From Firmicutes bacterium UBA1702 (GTDB taxonomy: Bacteria; Bacillota; Clostridia; Peptostreptococcales; Anaerovoracaceae): 64,000 nt of DNA. The stretch spans positions 13,116 through 77,115 of the forward strand of contig DCJK01000018.1 of the NCBI GenBank assembly GCA_002320005.1. Direction: 5' to 3'. Every line of letters starts with the position of its first letter. The stretch's first letter is position 1. Position numbers and translations under genes: made by a program. This document shows positions 25,149 through 34,251 of this stretch, in pieces. Below the pieces are notes generated by a model. That model had not been told where the DNA came from, searched no databases, and worked only from the letters and a program-made list of their open reading frames with translations.

Positions 25149-26363
25149 CTATTCTCCTTTATGTTTCTTGATTGCTTCTGCCATGCGTTTCAGGCCTTCC
25201 TCGATAAGCGCTCTAGGCATTGCAAGATTTAATCTTATGAATCCTTGGGCATTTCCTACGAAAAGCGCATCCCCGCCTTCCAGAAGAACTCCTGCTTCAT
25301 TTGCAAAGAATCCGCAGAGATCATCAACATCAGGCAGAGCATTTCTCATGTCAACCCATGCAAGATATGTGGCTTCAGGTATGTAGCATACCACTCCCGG
25401 CACGTTTTCGTCCAGATATTCTTTCATGAACCTGAAGTTTCCGTCCAGATATTCCTTAAGCTGAGCCAGCCATGGGCCCCCTTTCTGGTATGCCGCCTTA
25501 TGCGCTTCCAGGGAAACGGGATTTACGGAACCCAGATTCTTGTCTCTTGCCAGGAAATGAGCATTAAGCTCCGGATCTCTTATTATTATATTTGAATGCA
25601 TAAGTCCGGCCATGTTGAAAGTCTTGCTGGCAGACATGCAGGTTATAAGCTTGTTGTAGTCCGGCATCACTTTTGCCATAGGAGTGTGACGAAGTCCCTG
25701 TCTGAGAAGGTCACAGTGTATCTCATCTGATATTATCCAGAGGTCATTCTTCTCTACAATATCTGCAACTTTCTTCAACTCCTCCTGAGTCCATACTCTT
25801 CCCGTAGGATTGTGAGGATTGCACCACATAAGCAGCTTCACATCCGGATCAGCAGCTTTCTTTTCAAGATCATCAAAGTCTATAGTGAAATATCCGTTAT
25901 CATTCTTCAGATTGGATGTTACCAGTTCCACATCATTGTATTCAGCTGCATGCAGGAAATATCCGTAAGCCGGCGCCAGTGTCAGGAATTTGCCGTCCGG
26001 TGCCACCAGATCTTCTACCAGTTGGTATAGAGCAGGAATTATGCCTGCTGAAAATCTCAGCTGTTCCTGCGGGAATTCCCAGTCGTACATGTCCTTGCAC
26101 CATTTTGAAAAAATGTCATAATACTCGGAATCATATACGCCGCTGTAACCAAAGATTTTTTTATCTATTCTGGCCTTCATGGCATCTCTGATTTCTGGAG
26201 GTGTCGCAAATTCCATGTCGGCTACCCACATGCGTATAAATTCCTCATCCTTGAACGGAAAAACTTTTTCCGGGCCCGCATGGAAAATGTATCCTCTAAA
26301 GCCATCGGTATTAAGTGCATTGGTGTTTCTTCTTTCAATGATTTCATCAAAATTGTACTTCAT
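25149..26363 (-). CDS. PLP-dependent aminotransferase/C-S lyase, MalY/PatB type
   Basis: 404 residues, fold type I. NPHNPTGRVW, SDEIHCDLL and the PLP lysine in SASKTFNMAGL identify the MalY/PatB group, which mostly acts as cystathionine beta-lyase releasing thiols from cysteine conjugates. It sits between dusB and a GNAT gene on the minus strand. Whether lyase or aminotransferase activity dominates cannot be decided from sequence. Confidence 0.9.
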   Translation of the reverse strand: MKYNFDEIIERRNTNALNTDGFRGYIFHAGPEKVFPFKDEEFIRMWVADMEFATPPEIRDAMKARIDKKIFGYSGVYDSEYYDIFSKWCKDMYDWEFPQEQLRFSAGIIPALYQLVEDLVAPDGKFLTLAPAYGYFLHAAEYNDVELVTSNLKNDNGYFTIDFDDLEKKAADPDVKLLMWCNPHNPTGRVWTQEELKKVADIVEKNDLWIISDEIHCDLLRQGLRHTPMAKVMPDYNKLITCMSASKTFNMAGLMHSNIIIRDPELNAHFLARDKNLGSVNPVSLEAHKAAYQKGGPWLAQLKEYLDGNFRFMKEYLDENVPGVVCYIPEATYLAWVDMRNALPDVDDLCGFFANEAGVLLEGGDALFVGNAQGFIRLNLAMPRALIEEGLKRMAEAIKKHKGE

Positions 26364-26375
26364 AACGTCTTCCTC

Positions 26376-27335
26376 CTATATGCTTTTTATGGCTTTTATC
26401 AGCTCATTACTGTCTGTTATGTTATTCACCATACCGCGAAAAGCTGCGGCACCGGGAACACCTTTAAGGTACCATCCCACATGCTTGCGCATCTCCCTTA
26501 CTGCGGCATATTCGCCTTTGAGTTCCGTCAGATCTTCGAGATGAGATATCATCATAGCTTTTTTTTCATCTTTACTTGGCTGAGGAGGAATCTCCTCTCC
26601 ACGCCAGGCCGCCAGAGCTTCTCTGAATATCCACGGATTGCCAAGGGCACCGCGTCCTATCATCACCAGATCACAGCCGGTTTCATCCATCATGGATATG
26701 GCTGCTTTCCCGTCGGTAACGTCACCGTTCCCTATTACGGGAATATCCACGGCTCTTTTAACTGACGCAATCATGGACCAGTCTGCCTTCCCGCTGTAGT
26801 ACTGCTCACGGGTTCTGGCATGAACAGCTATGGCTGATGCTCCCGCCGCAGAAATGGCATGAGCAACTTCTACAACATTGATGCTGTCTTTATCCCATCC
26901 TGTTCTTATCTTGGCCGTCACCGGTTTGTCGGTGTTTTTAACTACAGCAGCAACTATATCGTAAATGAGATCAGGGTTTTTAAGAAGGGCAGAACCTTCT
27001 CCGTTTTTTACTATCTTGGGAACCGGACATCCGAAATTTATATCTATAAGTTTTCCGGGCATAGATGATATTTCTCTTGCCGCATATGCCATCACCTCAG
27101 GCTCATGGCCGAAAATCTGGTAACCCACAGGCTGCTCGTCCCGGTATGTGTACAAAAGCTTTCCGGTGTTGCGGTCTCCATACCACATTCCCTTGCAGCT
27201 TACCATCTCCGTATATGTCAGCGCTGCACCCTGTCTGTGACAAAGCCTGCGCATCGGAGCATCTGTAATACCTGCCAGAGGTGCAAGCAAAAAAGGATTA
27301 TCCAGTTTTAAGCTGCCTATTCGCAATTCTTTCAT
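26376..27335 (-). CDS. dusB: tRNA-dihydrouridine synthase DusB
   Basis: 319 residues. The FMN barrel landmarks are LAPLAGITDAPMRRLC, INFGCPVPKIVKNGEGSALL (with the catalytic Cys), RTGWD, HARTREQYYSG and IGRGALGNPWIF. It reduces specific uridines in tRNA. It lies 20 bases downstream of the PucR-type regulator. Confidence 0.96.
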   Translation of the reverse strand: MKELRIGSLKLDNPFLLAPLAGITDAPMRRLCHRQGAALTYTEMVSCKGMWYGDRNTGKLLYTYRDEQPVGYQIFGHEPEVMAYAAREISSMPGKLIDINFGCPVPKIVKNGEGSALLKNPDLIYDIVAAVVKNTDKPVTAKIRTGWDKDSINVVEVAHAISAAGASAIAVHARTREQYYSGKADWSMIASVKRAVDIPVIGNGDVTDGKAAISMMDETGCDLVMIGRGALGNPWIFREALAAWRGEEIPPQPSKDEKKAMMISHLEDLTELKGEYAAVREMRKHVGWYLKGVPGAAAFRGMVNNITDSNELIKAIKSI

Positions 27336-27355
27336 GATAATCCTTTTCCTTTCTT

Positions 27356-28933
27356 TTATTTTGATGCCGTCTCAAGCCTCTGCAGAGCCAATGCAATGGT
27401 CAGCCCCGGTATCACGCGGTTGCCTGTAATATCTGCACCCAAAACTTCGTTAATCTTCTTGAGTCTGTACTGTACTGTGTTAGTATGTATTCCCATGAAT
27501 TCAGCCGTCTTCCCGCTGTTCATACCTGCATCCAGCACAAAGGTCTCCAGAGTCTCAAGGAGTTGTCTTGTTTTGTTGTCTCCTTCCTTGCGGAATCCTG
27601 CCAGCAGCTCGGTGAAGTTCTTTTTGATGTATCCGCCCTGTACCTGAATGCTCATGCAGTTGCTGACAAGGGCAAGCTCATATTTGGTGAATACTCTCTT
27701 GTAAGGGAATATATGACCCACAAATGCCCAGGTCTCGTTTATGAGATGGAATCCGTCTCCGGCTCCCTCTATTCCATCCACTCCTGTCACGTGGAAAATT
27801 CTGCCTTGCTTGTCCTCTTTCAGTTCATCAAAAAGCCTGATGCAGACGTTCTTTTCACCTGTTTCTTCGCCCTCAGGAGTTTCTCCCTTGAGTATCACTC
27901 CATAGGTTTCGTTGTCTTCATAAACCTTTATTGTCTTAAGAAGGTTTTTCTCTTCGTATCTGTCAATGGTGCTGCCGCATTGACGGCTGTTCAGATCTCT
28001 GGCGTAGAATACTGATATAATATCCTGAGGTTTCACTCCTACTTCGTCCTTGAGGGAATATGCAAGGCTCTTGTTTCCTCTTACGAGAGCTTTCACGAAT
28101 TCCGTCCTGGCATCCCTTTCAGGAGTGAATTTCCACATGCCCATGGCAAGTTCAATTATTTCTGCCAGCTTTGTTATCTCACCTGAGGAATAATTGTCCT
28201 CATTGTCAACAATAAGAAGATAGTACTTCTCGTTGCGTATGCTGGCTGTGCCCCAATAAGTAAGTACGCCGTCTATATCCACAAGGCTGTAAACACTGCC
28301 CAGATTAAGAGCCACTTCCCGTCCTTTTCTTATGGCCGTGTCAATGGTTGTCTTATGCCTTGTCTCAACCGTAAGCACCGGATTAAACTCTTCGCTGAGA
28401 AGAACCACCTGAAACTCGTTGCTTATGGCAGCTTCTCTGAGAGCCTGCTGAAAACTGCTGTGTTTCTCGAAGTTGAGAAGGTGAAATATGGTGTTATTTA
28501 TAAGGCTGTTTTTGAAATTGTTGCCGTAAAGCAGGTTTTCCATGACCTCGGCAATCACATCCGAATAGTCGATATCTCTGCCGTTTACAAGTATGACAAG
28601 CGGCAGACCTGCTTCTTCGGCGGCATCTATGACCTCTTTATAGTTATGATTATCGGCTGCTGCCTCACGCTGGAAAACTACAAGACCTGCAATTCCCCCT
28701 CGTGCCAGGGCTTTTACCGTATCACACTGTTCATCAGTATCATTTCTCATGGCAGAAAAGGCTGTCAGAATCAGTTCTTCACGTCTTGCGCTATATTTTG
28801 CCGCCTCCGCTGCGCTTCCGGCATCCATTACCGATATGTTTTTTATACGGTTGTCCAGGTTCTTCTCACCTGCCACCACCACGCTCTGTCTGAATACATC
28901 CAGCTGCAGGCAGTCTCTAACTGTCACTTTCAT
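27356..28933 (-). CDS. PucR-family transcriptional regulator
   Basis: 525 residues: an N-terminal PucR domain (MKVTVRDCLQLDVF to about 120), a GGDEF-like central part and a C-terminal HTH_30 (AEFMGIHTNTVQYRLKKINEVLG). PucR proteins activate purine or amino-acid catabolic genes. Unusually, the gene starts inside the last 17 bases of ftsH. No obvious target operon is next to it, so the regulated pathway is unknown. Confidence 0.92.
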   Translation of the reverse strand: MKVTVRDCLQLDVFRQSVVVAGEKNLDNRIKNISVMDAGSAAEAAKYSARREELILTAFSAMRNDTDEQCDTVKALARGGIAGLVVFQREAAADNHNYKEVIDAAEEAGLPLVILVNGRDIDYSDVIAEVMENLLYGNNFKNSLINNTIFHLLNFEKHSSFQQALREAAISNEFQVVLLSEEFNPVLTVETRHKTTIDTAIRKGREVALNLGSVYSLVDIDGVLTYWGTASIRNEKYYLLIVDNEDNYSSGEITKLAEIIELAMGMWKFTPERDARTEFVKALVRGNKSLAYSLKDEVGVKPQDIISVFYARDLNSRQCGSTIDRYEEKNLLKTIKVYEDNETYGVILKGETPEGEETGEKNVCIRLFDELKEDKQGRIFHVTGVDGIEGAGDGFHLINETWAFVGHIFPYKRVFTKYELALVSNCMSIQVQGGYIKKNFTELLAGFRKEGDNKTRQLLETLETFVLDAGMNSGKTAEFMGIHTNTVQYRLKKINEVLGADITGNRVIPGLTIALALQRLETASK

Positions 28934-30974
28934 CTTTATTCACTTCCTCATGGGCCTCTTCTTCCGCAGGCTTTTCCTCATGAGCCTCTTCTTCTGCAAT
29001 ATCCTCATCCATATAATCGGTGTCGTACTTCTCAAGTTCCGCTTTCAGGCGCTCATCCTCCTCGCGGCGAAGTCTCTCATTTTCTGCAGCTTCCTCATCA
29101 TCTCTTGCCTTTCTGACTTCACTGTCGATTCTCACTTTTTCAGCAAGCTCCTCGGCAGTAACCTTTCCGGTAAAGAGGTCTTCGAACTGCTCACCATCTA
29201 TGGTCTCTACCAGCAGCAGAGCCTCTGCCACTCTGGTGAGAATATCCATATTGTCTTTGAGGAGTCTTTCTGCCTCCGCATAGGCCTCTTCTATTATTCT
29301 CTTAACTTCCTCGTCGATTTCTCTTGCCACCTGGTCAGAGTAATTCTTATGAGTGGTAAAATCATTTCCAAGGAACACTTCTTCTGAGTTGCTGTAATTT
29401 ACGGTTCCTATTCTGTCACTGAATCCGTATTTTGTAACCATATCGCGAGCAATTTCGGTAGCTCTCATTATATCATTGCTTGCTCCGGTGCTGATATCGT
29501 CCAGAGTCAGAGCCTCTGCCACACGTCCGCCCAGAAGGTGAACTATGGCATTTCTCATGCCGTTTCTTGTCTCATAGCTTCTATCTTCCTTCGGCAGCGT
29601 CATGGTGAATCCGCCGGCTCTGCCTCTTGGAATGATAGTAACCTGATGAACAGGGTCGCTGTCAGGTATACATCTTGCAACCACTGCATGACCTGCCTCG
29701 TGATAAGCAGTAAGCTTTCTTTCTTTTGGACTTACTACTCTGCTCTTCTTTTCAGGTCCTGCAATAACCTTGGTTATAGCTTCTTCTATTTCTTCCATTC
29801 TGATGTATCGTCCGTTTCTTCGAGCGGTAATCAGTGCAGCTTCGTTAAGGAGATTTTCTATATCAGCAGGCGTGAATCCCGGAGTTCTACGTGCCAGCAC
29901 ACCCGGTGTCACGTCATCGGCAAGAGGTTTATTTTTGCTGTGAATTTTGAAAATTTCTTCTCTGCCTTTTATGTCAGGTACGCCTATGACGATCTGTCTG
30001 TCAAATCTGCCCGGTCTCAGCAGGGCAGGGTCAAGAATGTCAGGTCTGTTGGTTGCCGCAAGAATTATAATTCCTGAGTTTTCGGCAAATCCATCCATCT
30101 CCACCAGAAGCTGATTGAGAGTCTGCTCTCTCTCGTCATGGCCTCCGCCTATTCCGGCACCTCTCTTACGTCCCACAGCATCTATTTCGTCAATAAACAC
30201 TATGCACGGAGAATTTTTCTTGGCCTGATCAAAGAGATCTCTTACACGTGAGGCTCCCACACCTACGAACATTTCAACAAAGTCAGATCCACTTATGGTA
30301 AAGAACGGTACTCCTGCTTCACCTGCGGCTGCCTTTGAAACATAGGTCTTTCCTGTTCCCGGAGGACCCACCAGCAGAATTCCCTTAGGTATCCTTGCTC
30401 CCAGTTCCTTGTATTTTCTCGGATACTTGAGGAAGTCCACAACCTCCTCCAGTTCCTGCTTTTCTTCGTCCAGACCTGCAACATCGGCAAAAGTGACCTT
30501 CTTTTCGCCGCCTTTAACCATCTTGGCTCTGGATTTGGCAAACTGAAAAGCCTTTCCGTTGCCTCCCTGATTCATCATGAAGTAAATCAGGAAAATTATC
30601 GCTCCTGCCGCAAACAGTGTCGGCAGCAGACTTAAAATCACCGAACCCGTATTGTTTGGCGCATCACTTTCATACTTGAGCTTGCCCTCCTGCATCTGAG
30701 GGAACAGATACTGCTCGTTAAGTATGCTCAGTTCTACCACAGAGTTCACATAAGTGTATACCACTTTTGTCTCGCTGAGCTTTCCGGTGAGTTTTGTATC
30801 GGTGACATTTATCTCTTTTATCTCTTCGTCCTCAAGGTATTGCACAAACTGTGACAGAGGTACTTCCTTGACCTCCACCTTTTCGCTGTCCATACCCTTA
30901 TAGGCTGTTGCTACTCCTAATACAACAAAGAAAAGTATCACATATACAGCAATATTTTTCGCGAACCTTTTCAC
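28917..30974 (-). CDS. ftsH: ATP-dependent zinc metalloprotease FtsH
   Basis: 685 residues: two N-terminal membrane segments enclosing an extracytoplasmic domain, AAA module with GPPGTGKT, SRH region, then the HEAGH zinc site and a normal M41 domain. The last 60 or so residues form a Glu-rich acidic tail. It degrades membrane and short-lived cytosolic proteins. It follows tilS by 63 bases, the common tilS-ftsH order, though the hpt gene often found between them is absent. Confidence 0.97.
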   Translation of the reverse strand: MKRFAKNIAVYVILFFVVLGVATAYKGMDSEKVEVKEVPLSQFVQYLEDEEIKEINVTDTKLTGKLSETKVVYTYVNSVVELSILNEQYLFPQMQEGKLKYESDAPNNTGSVILSLLPTLFAAGAIIFLIYFMMNQGGNGKAFQFAKSRAKMVKGGEKKVTFADVAGLDEEKQELEEVVDFLKYPRKYKELGARIPKGILLVGPPGTGKTYVSKAAAGEAGVPFFTISGSDFVEMFVGVGASRVRDLFDQAKKNSPCIVFIDEIDAVGRKRGAGIGGGHDEREQTLNQLLVEMDGFAENSGIIILAATNRPDILDPALLRPGRFDRQIVIGVPDIKGREEIFKIHSKNKPLADDVTPGVLARRTPGFTPADIENLLNEAALITARRNGRYIRMEEIEEAITKVIAGPEKKSRVVSPKERKLTAYHEAGHAVVARCIPDSDPVHQVTIIPRGRAGGFTMTLPKEDRSYETRNGMRNAIVHLLGGRVAEALTLDDISTGASNDIMRATEIARDMVTKYGFSDRIGTVNYSNSEEVFLGNDFTTHKNYSDQVAREIDEEVKRIIEEAYAEAERLLKDNMDILTRVAEALLLVETIDGEQFEDLFTGKVTAEELAEKVRIDSEVRKARDDEEAAENERLRREEDERLKAELEKYDTDYMDEDIAEEEAHEEKPAEEEAHEEVNKDESDS

Positions 30975-31037
30975 ATTCTTCCCCTTTCACATGTTTGTTT
31001 CATTTTACAAATTATTCTAAATATTTTATCATAACAA

Positions 31038-32468
31038 TCACAATTTTTCAAGGACTATTATGTTTCCGCCCGGTGTATCAGAAACCTTGTAATCCGCAGA
31101 AAAGCGCCCCTTTTTACGGAGTCTTTCGCTTCTGAAATGTTCCGAAGGCAGTACCCAGAGTATCTCATTGCCTCTGGCCAGCAGCAATATGGCATCTCTC
31201 AGGTGCCGAGGCACTTTTTCATCCACCAGCATATCCTGTATGCTTTTGGTTCCTTTCCCTATGTTTATGCGGTCTCCCTTCCGGCGGCTTCTTATACAAA
31301 GCTGTCCGGCCTCAACCCCGCAAAAAGCACCGTATATCTTTGAGCTGCCTTCTGCCGCAGTGCGGTATTCATCAAACTCGGCCTCTGCCATAGTACGGAT
31401 GTGCCATTTTACGCCATCTTCACGGTCAGAAATTCCTTCTGTATGTTCTGCCGATGGTGGTCCCAGAAACTCCAGTTTCTCGTATCTTCTCCTGACGCTG
31501 AACCTGTCCGAAAGTTCTGCAGATGCCGATGGAGTGTCTGAAAAGAGCACCGAATCTATCATCTCAGCGTGGGCATATGTCAGATTTCTGTTCATTCCCA
31601 CCTTGCCCAGAGCCATAATATAAACTCTGAATCTGACGGCCTTGTGAAGATTTTTTAAATAAGTACAGGAAAGAAGATTTCTGTCGCCGCAGCAGGCATG
31701 GCAGTAAGCTTCGGCAGCTTCTGTCTTTATAAAGTCTCTGTCGGCTGATGCCGCTTTCCCGAGTCTGTTTATGGTTTCGGTTATGTTTTCGTTAAAATTT
31801 TCCCGCAGGTAAGGTATCAGAAGATTACGTATTTTGTTTCTGGTATATATGTTTTCGCTGTTGGTCTTGTCTATTCTCGGATAAAGTTCCCTTTCCTGAC
31901 AATATCTTTCTATTTCTGTGCGGTCAGCGTCCAGAAGAGGTCTGACTATGGCATAGCCATTTTCGTCATATCGTTTATATGCGATTCCTGCCAGGCCGTC
32001 AGTTCCGCTTCCCCGCAAGATTCTGAACAGAATAGTCTCGCACTGATCATTGGCATTATGCGCAAGGGCTATGGCGATTTTTTCTTTTGCCACGCCTGTT
32101 TTTTCGATTTCGGATGCCATTTCTCCAAAAGCCTTGTACCTGATGTTTCTGCCGGCTTCTTCCGAAGTGATTCCTTGTTCTCTGGCAACGGCTCCGCAGT
32201 CAGCTGTTATGACACGACAAGGTACATTTCTCTGCCGGCACATGTCCTGTACATATTGCTGGTCTTCTTCTGCAGCTTTGGGCCTCAGTTTATGATTTAT
32301 ATGAACACAGTAAAGCTTCCAGTTTTTTTCCTGACTCAGCCTGCATAGCACATCAAAAAGGCACACCGAATCAGGGCCTCCCGAGAGTCCCACAACAATG
32401 TGCATATTATCTTCAAGCAGCTTATTTTTCTTTATTGTCTGCAGTATCCTGTTCTTCATATTGTCCAT
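31038..32468 (-). CDS. tilS: tRNA(Ile)-lysidine synthetase TilS
   Basis: 476 residues with the PP-loop VGLSGGPDSVCLFDVL near residue 25 and NANDQCETILFRILRGSGTDGLAGI, followed by the TilS linker and C-terminal domain (IRSRRKGDRI). It converts C34 of the AUA-reading tRNA to lysidine and is essential in most bacteria. Confidence 0.96.
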   Translation of the reverse strand: MDNMKNRILQTIKKNKLLEDNMHIVVGLSGGPDSVCLFDVLCRLSQEKNWKLYCVHINHKLRPKAAEEDQQYVQDMCRQRNVPCRVITADCGAVAREQGITSEEAGRNIRYKAFGEMASEIEKTGVAKEKIAIALAHNANDQCETILFRILRGSGTDGLAGIAYKRYDENGYAIVRPLLDADRTEIERYCQERELYPRIDKTNSENIYTRNKIRNLLIPYLRENFNENITETINRLGKAASADRDFIKTEAAEAYCHACCGDRNLLSCTYLKNLHKAVRFRVYIMALGKVGMNRNLTYAHAEMIDSVLFSDTPSASAELSDRFSVRRRYEKLEFLGPPSAEHTEGISDREDGVKWHIRTMAEAEFDEYRTAAEGSSKIYGAFCGVEAGQLCIRSRRKGDRINIGKGTKSIQDMLVDEKVPRHLRDAILLLARGNEILWVLPSEHFRSERLRKKGRFSADYKVSDTPGGNIIVLEKL

Positions 32469-32543
32469 GTTCCATCCCCGGTTTTGTGCCTCGCGCCGGC
32501 TGCATTGGCATGACCGGTCCGCAATCTAAAACTAATATACTTT

Positions 32544-33242
32544 TTATTTTATCATTGCCACAACCACTGTCAAATCATCTGTTTCACGGTTTCCGTATTT
32601 CCTGCATGCTGCAGAAGCAATGGCTTCAGCCATGGTTTTAGGCCCCATTCCGACTACTCCCTTGAGAAGAAATTCCTCCAGCCACAGAGCTCCCAGGTCC
32701 TGTCGGTCGGCTTCTGTCACTCCATCCGAAAGCATTATCACCGTATCTCCCGCCTTGAGCCTGACGGAAATGCATGTTGCACTGAGTGAGGGTATAATAC
32801 CCACAGGCAGCGCCGGCTGCTGTATCCTTTTTATCTTTCCGCAGCGGATTATGAAGGAGGTTGCTGCTCCCATCTTATAAAACTTTGCAACGCCTGTCTG
32901 TTTATCTATGACAGTCAGGTCTACGGTTGCAAAATCTTCTCTGCCGCCGTTCAGTTCAAGCATATATCTGTTTACTGTTTTTATGGCTCTTGAAGGCGCT
33001 GTTCCGTTCTTAAGCAGTTCTTTGAGCCTGAAAGTCACCATACGGCTTTCGTCTGCAGCCTTTGCTCCTTTTCCCATGCCGTCGGACAGTATGAACGCCA
33101 GGCTGCCATCAGGCAGACCGCATGACAGGGCGGTATCGCCGCCGGCTTCTGCAGCGGCTATCATTACGCGACCGCGACTTATTTTGTCTATTTTGTTTAT
33201 TGTTTTTGCTGTGCTCTTGGCAGCTGCTTTTACATTACTCAT
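32544..33242 (-). CDS. SpoIIE-type PP2C phosphatase, catalytic domain only
   Basis: 232 residues that match only the C-terminal phosphatase part of SpoIIE: ILSDGMGKGAKAADES, MLSDGVTEA and DDLTVVVAMI hold the metal-binding Asp residues. Full SpoIIE has ten membrane helices and about 800 residues. The gene is at the usual spoIIE place ahead of tilS and ftsH. The start codon lies inside a hairpin and no ribosome site is visible. It may dephosphorylate an anti-anti-sigma factor such as SpoIIAA. Confidence 0.82.
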   Translation of the reverse strand: MSNVKAAAKSTAKTINKIDKISRGRVMIAAAEAGGDTALSCGLPDGSLAFILSDGMGKGAKAADESRMVTFRLKELLKNGTAPSRAIKTVNRYMLELNGGREDFATVDLTVIDKQTGVAKFYKMGAATSFIIRCGKIKRIQQPALPVGIIPSLSATCISVRLKAGDTVIMLSDGVTEADRQDLGALWLEEFLLKGVVGMGPKTMAEAIASAACRKYGNRETDDLTVVVAMIK

Positions 33243-33261
33243 GTGCTGATTTTAGCACATG
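33240..33261. promoter_or_regulatory. Hairpin over the start codon of the SpoIIE-like gene
   Basis: An 8-bp perfect inverted repeat (33240-33247 with 33254-33261) encloses the ATG at 33240-33242. It could limit translation or be an operator. Confidence 0.5.
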
Positions 33262-33417
33262 AAAATTTCGAAATTTGTCAAAATGTGCTTCGATACCTGT
33301 TAAAATATATTTCCTCACGGACATGTAAAAATTTCTACATCTGCCAGGGTAAAATTTCTTACTCCACTGCATGTAAAAAATTTTGCATGCCTGGAAATCA
33401 ATACATCAGGCAATATA

Positions 33418-34251
33418 TCAGGCAAGAATTCCGAAAAAGTGCATGGCATTTTTCAGTGTCCGTTCTGCTGCCTCTTCGTATGTTATGCCCTTTATTGCAG
33501 CTATTCTCCTTATGGTGTGTTCCACATATATGGGCTTGTTAGGTTTGCCCCTGAAAGGAACAGGAGTCAGATAAGGGGAGTCCGTTTCTGCAAGCAGGTA
33601 CTCCATCGGAATTGCAGCCACCACTTCCGGAGTCTTCTTATTATTTTTGTATGTTACCGGTCCGGCAACGGACAGCGTGGCCCCCAGTTTAACGTACTGC
33701 TGTCCCAGCTCGCGGCTGCCGCTGAAGCAGTGGAGAAGCACGCGGGCGTCCTTTTCAGGGACTCCGCCGGGTCCTGTGCGCATGGGGAACATGCTGCAGC
33801 GTTCCTTGCTGAAAGCGCCTTCTTCTTTCAATATGTCCATAGTTATCTGGTCTGCTTCGCGGGAATGGATCACTATGGGCATGGCAAGTTCGTTGGCCAG
33901 TTGTACCTGGCGACGGAACCAGTATATCTGAGATTCCCGGTCAGAGTGATCATAATAAAAGTCCAGACCTATTTCTCCTATTGCTGCCACCTTTTCTCTC
34001 TGCGCCAGCATCCGCAGCTTGGCTATGACGCCTTCATCCATGGAACCGGCGTCGTGGGGATGAACCCCCACGGCAGCGTAGCACCAGTCGAACCGCTGCG
34101 CATGCTCCGCCGCCATGACCGAACTGGGCAGGTCAAAACCGATATCGCAGACATAGGATAAATCAGAAGCCTCGATTTCAGTTATCAAGGCTTCACGTTC
34201 TTCATCAGTATAGGTCTCATTATTTAAATGTGCATGAGAATCAAATAACAT
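33418..34251 (-). CDS. tatD: TatD-family metal-dependent DNase
   Basis: 277 residues, TIM-barrel metallohydrolase. DSHAHLN, GEIGLDFYY, PIVIHSREA, LHCFSGS and LAETDSPYL are the expected metal-ligand segments. The protein carries a 12-residue insertion near the fourth beta strand (MFPMRTGPGGVP). It overlaps metG by one base at its start, the widely conserved metG-tatD order. Confidence 0.96.
   Translation of the reverse strand: MLFDSHAHLNNETYTDEEREALITEIEASDLSYVCDIGFDLPSSVMAAEHAQRFDWCYAAVGVHPHDAGSMDEGVIAKLRMLAQREKVAAIGEIGLDFYYDHSDRESQIYWFRRQVQLANELAMPIVIHSREADQITMDILKEEGAFSKERCSMFPMRTGPGGVPEKDARVLLHCFSGSRELGQQYVKLGATLSVAGPVTYKNNKKTPEVVAAIPMEYLLAETDSPYLTPVPFRGKPNKPIYVEHTIRRIAAIKGITYEEAAERTLKNAMHFFGILA

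Noticed and set aside
33280..33392. Repeated TAAAA/TTTT blocks and a GCATG dyad between tatD and the SpoIIE-like gene.
   Set aside because: Could be weak regulatory structure, but the motifs are too short and AT-rich to support a specific claim.
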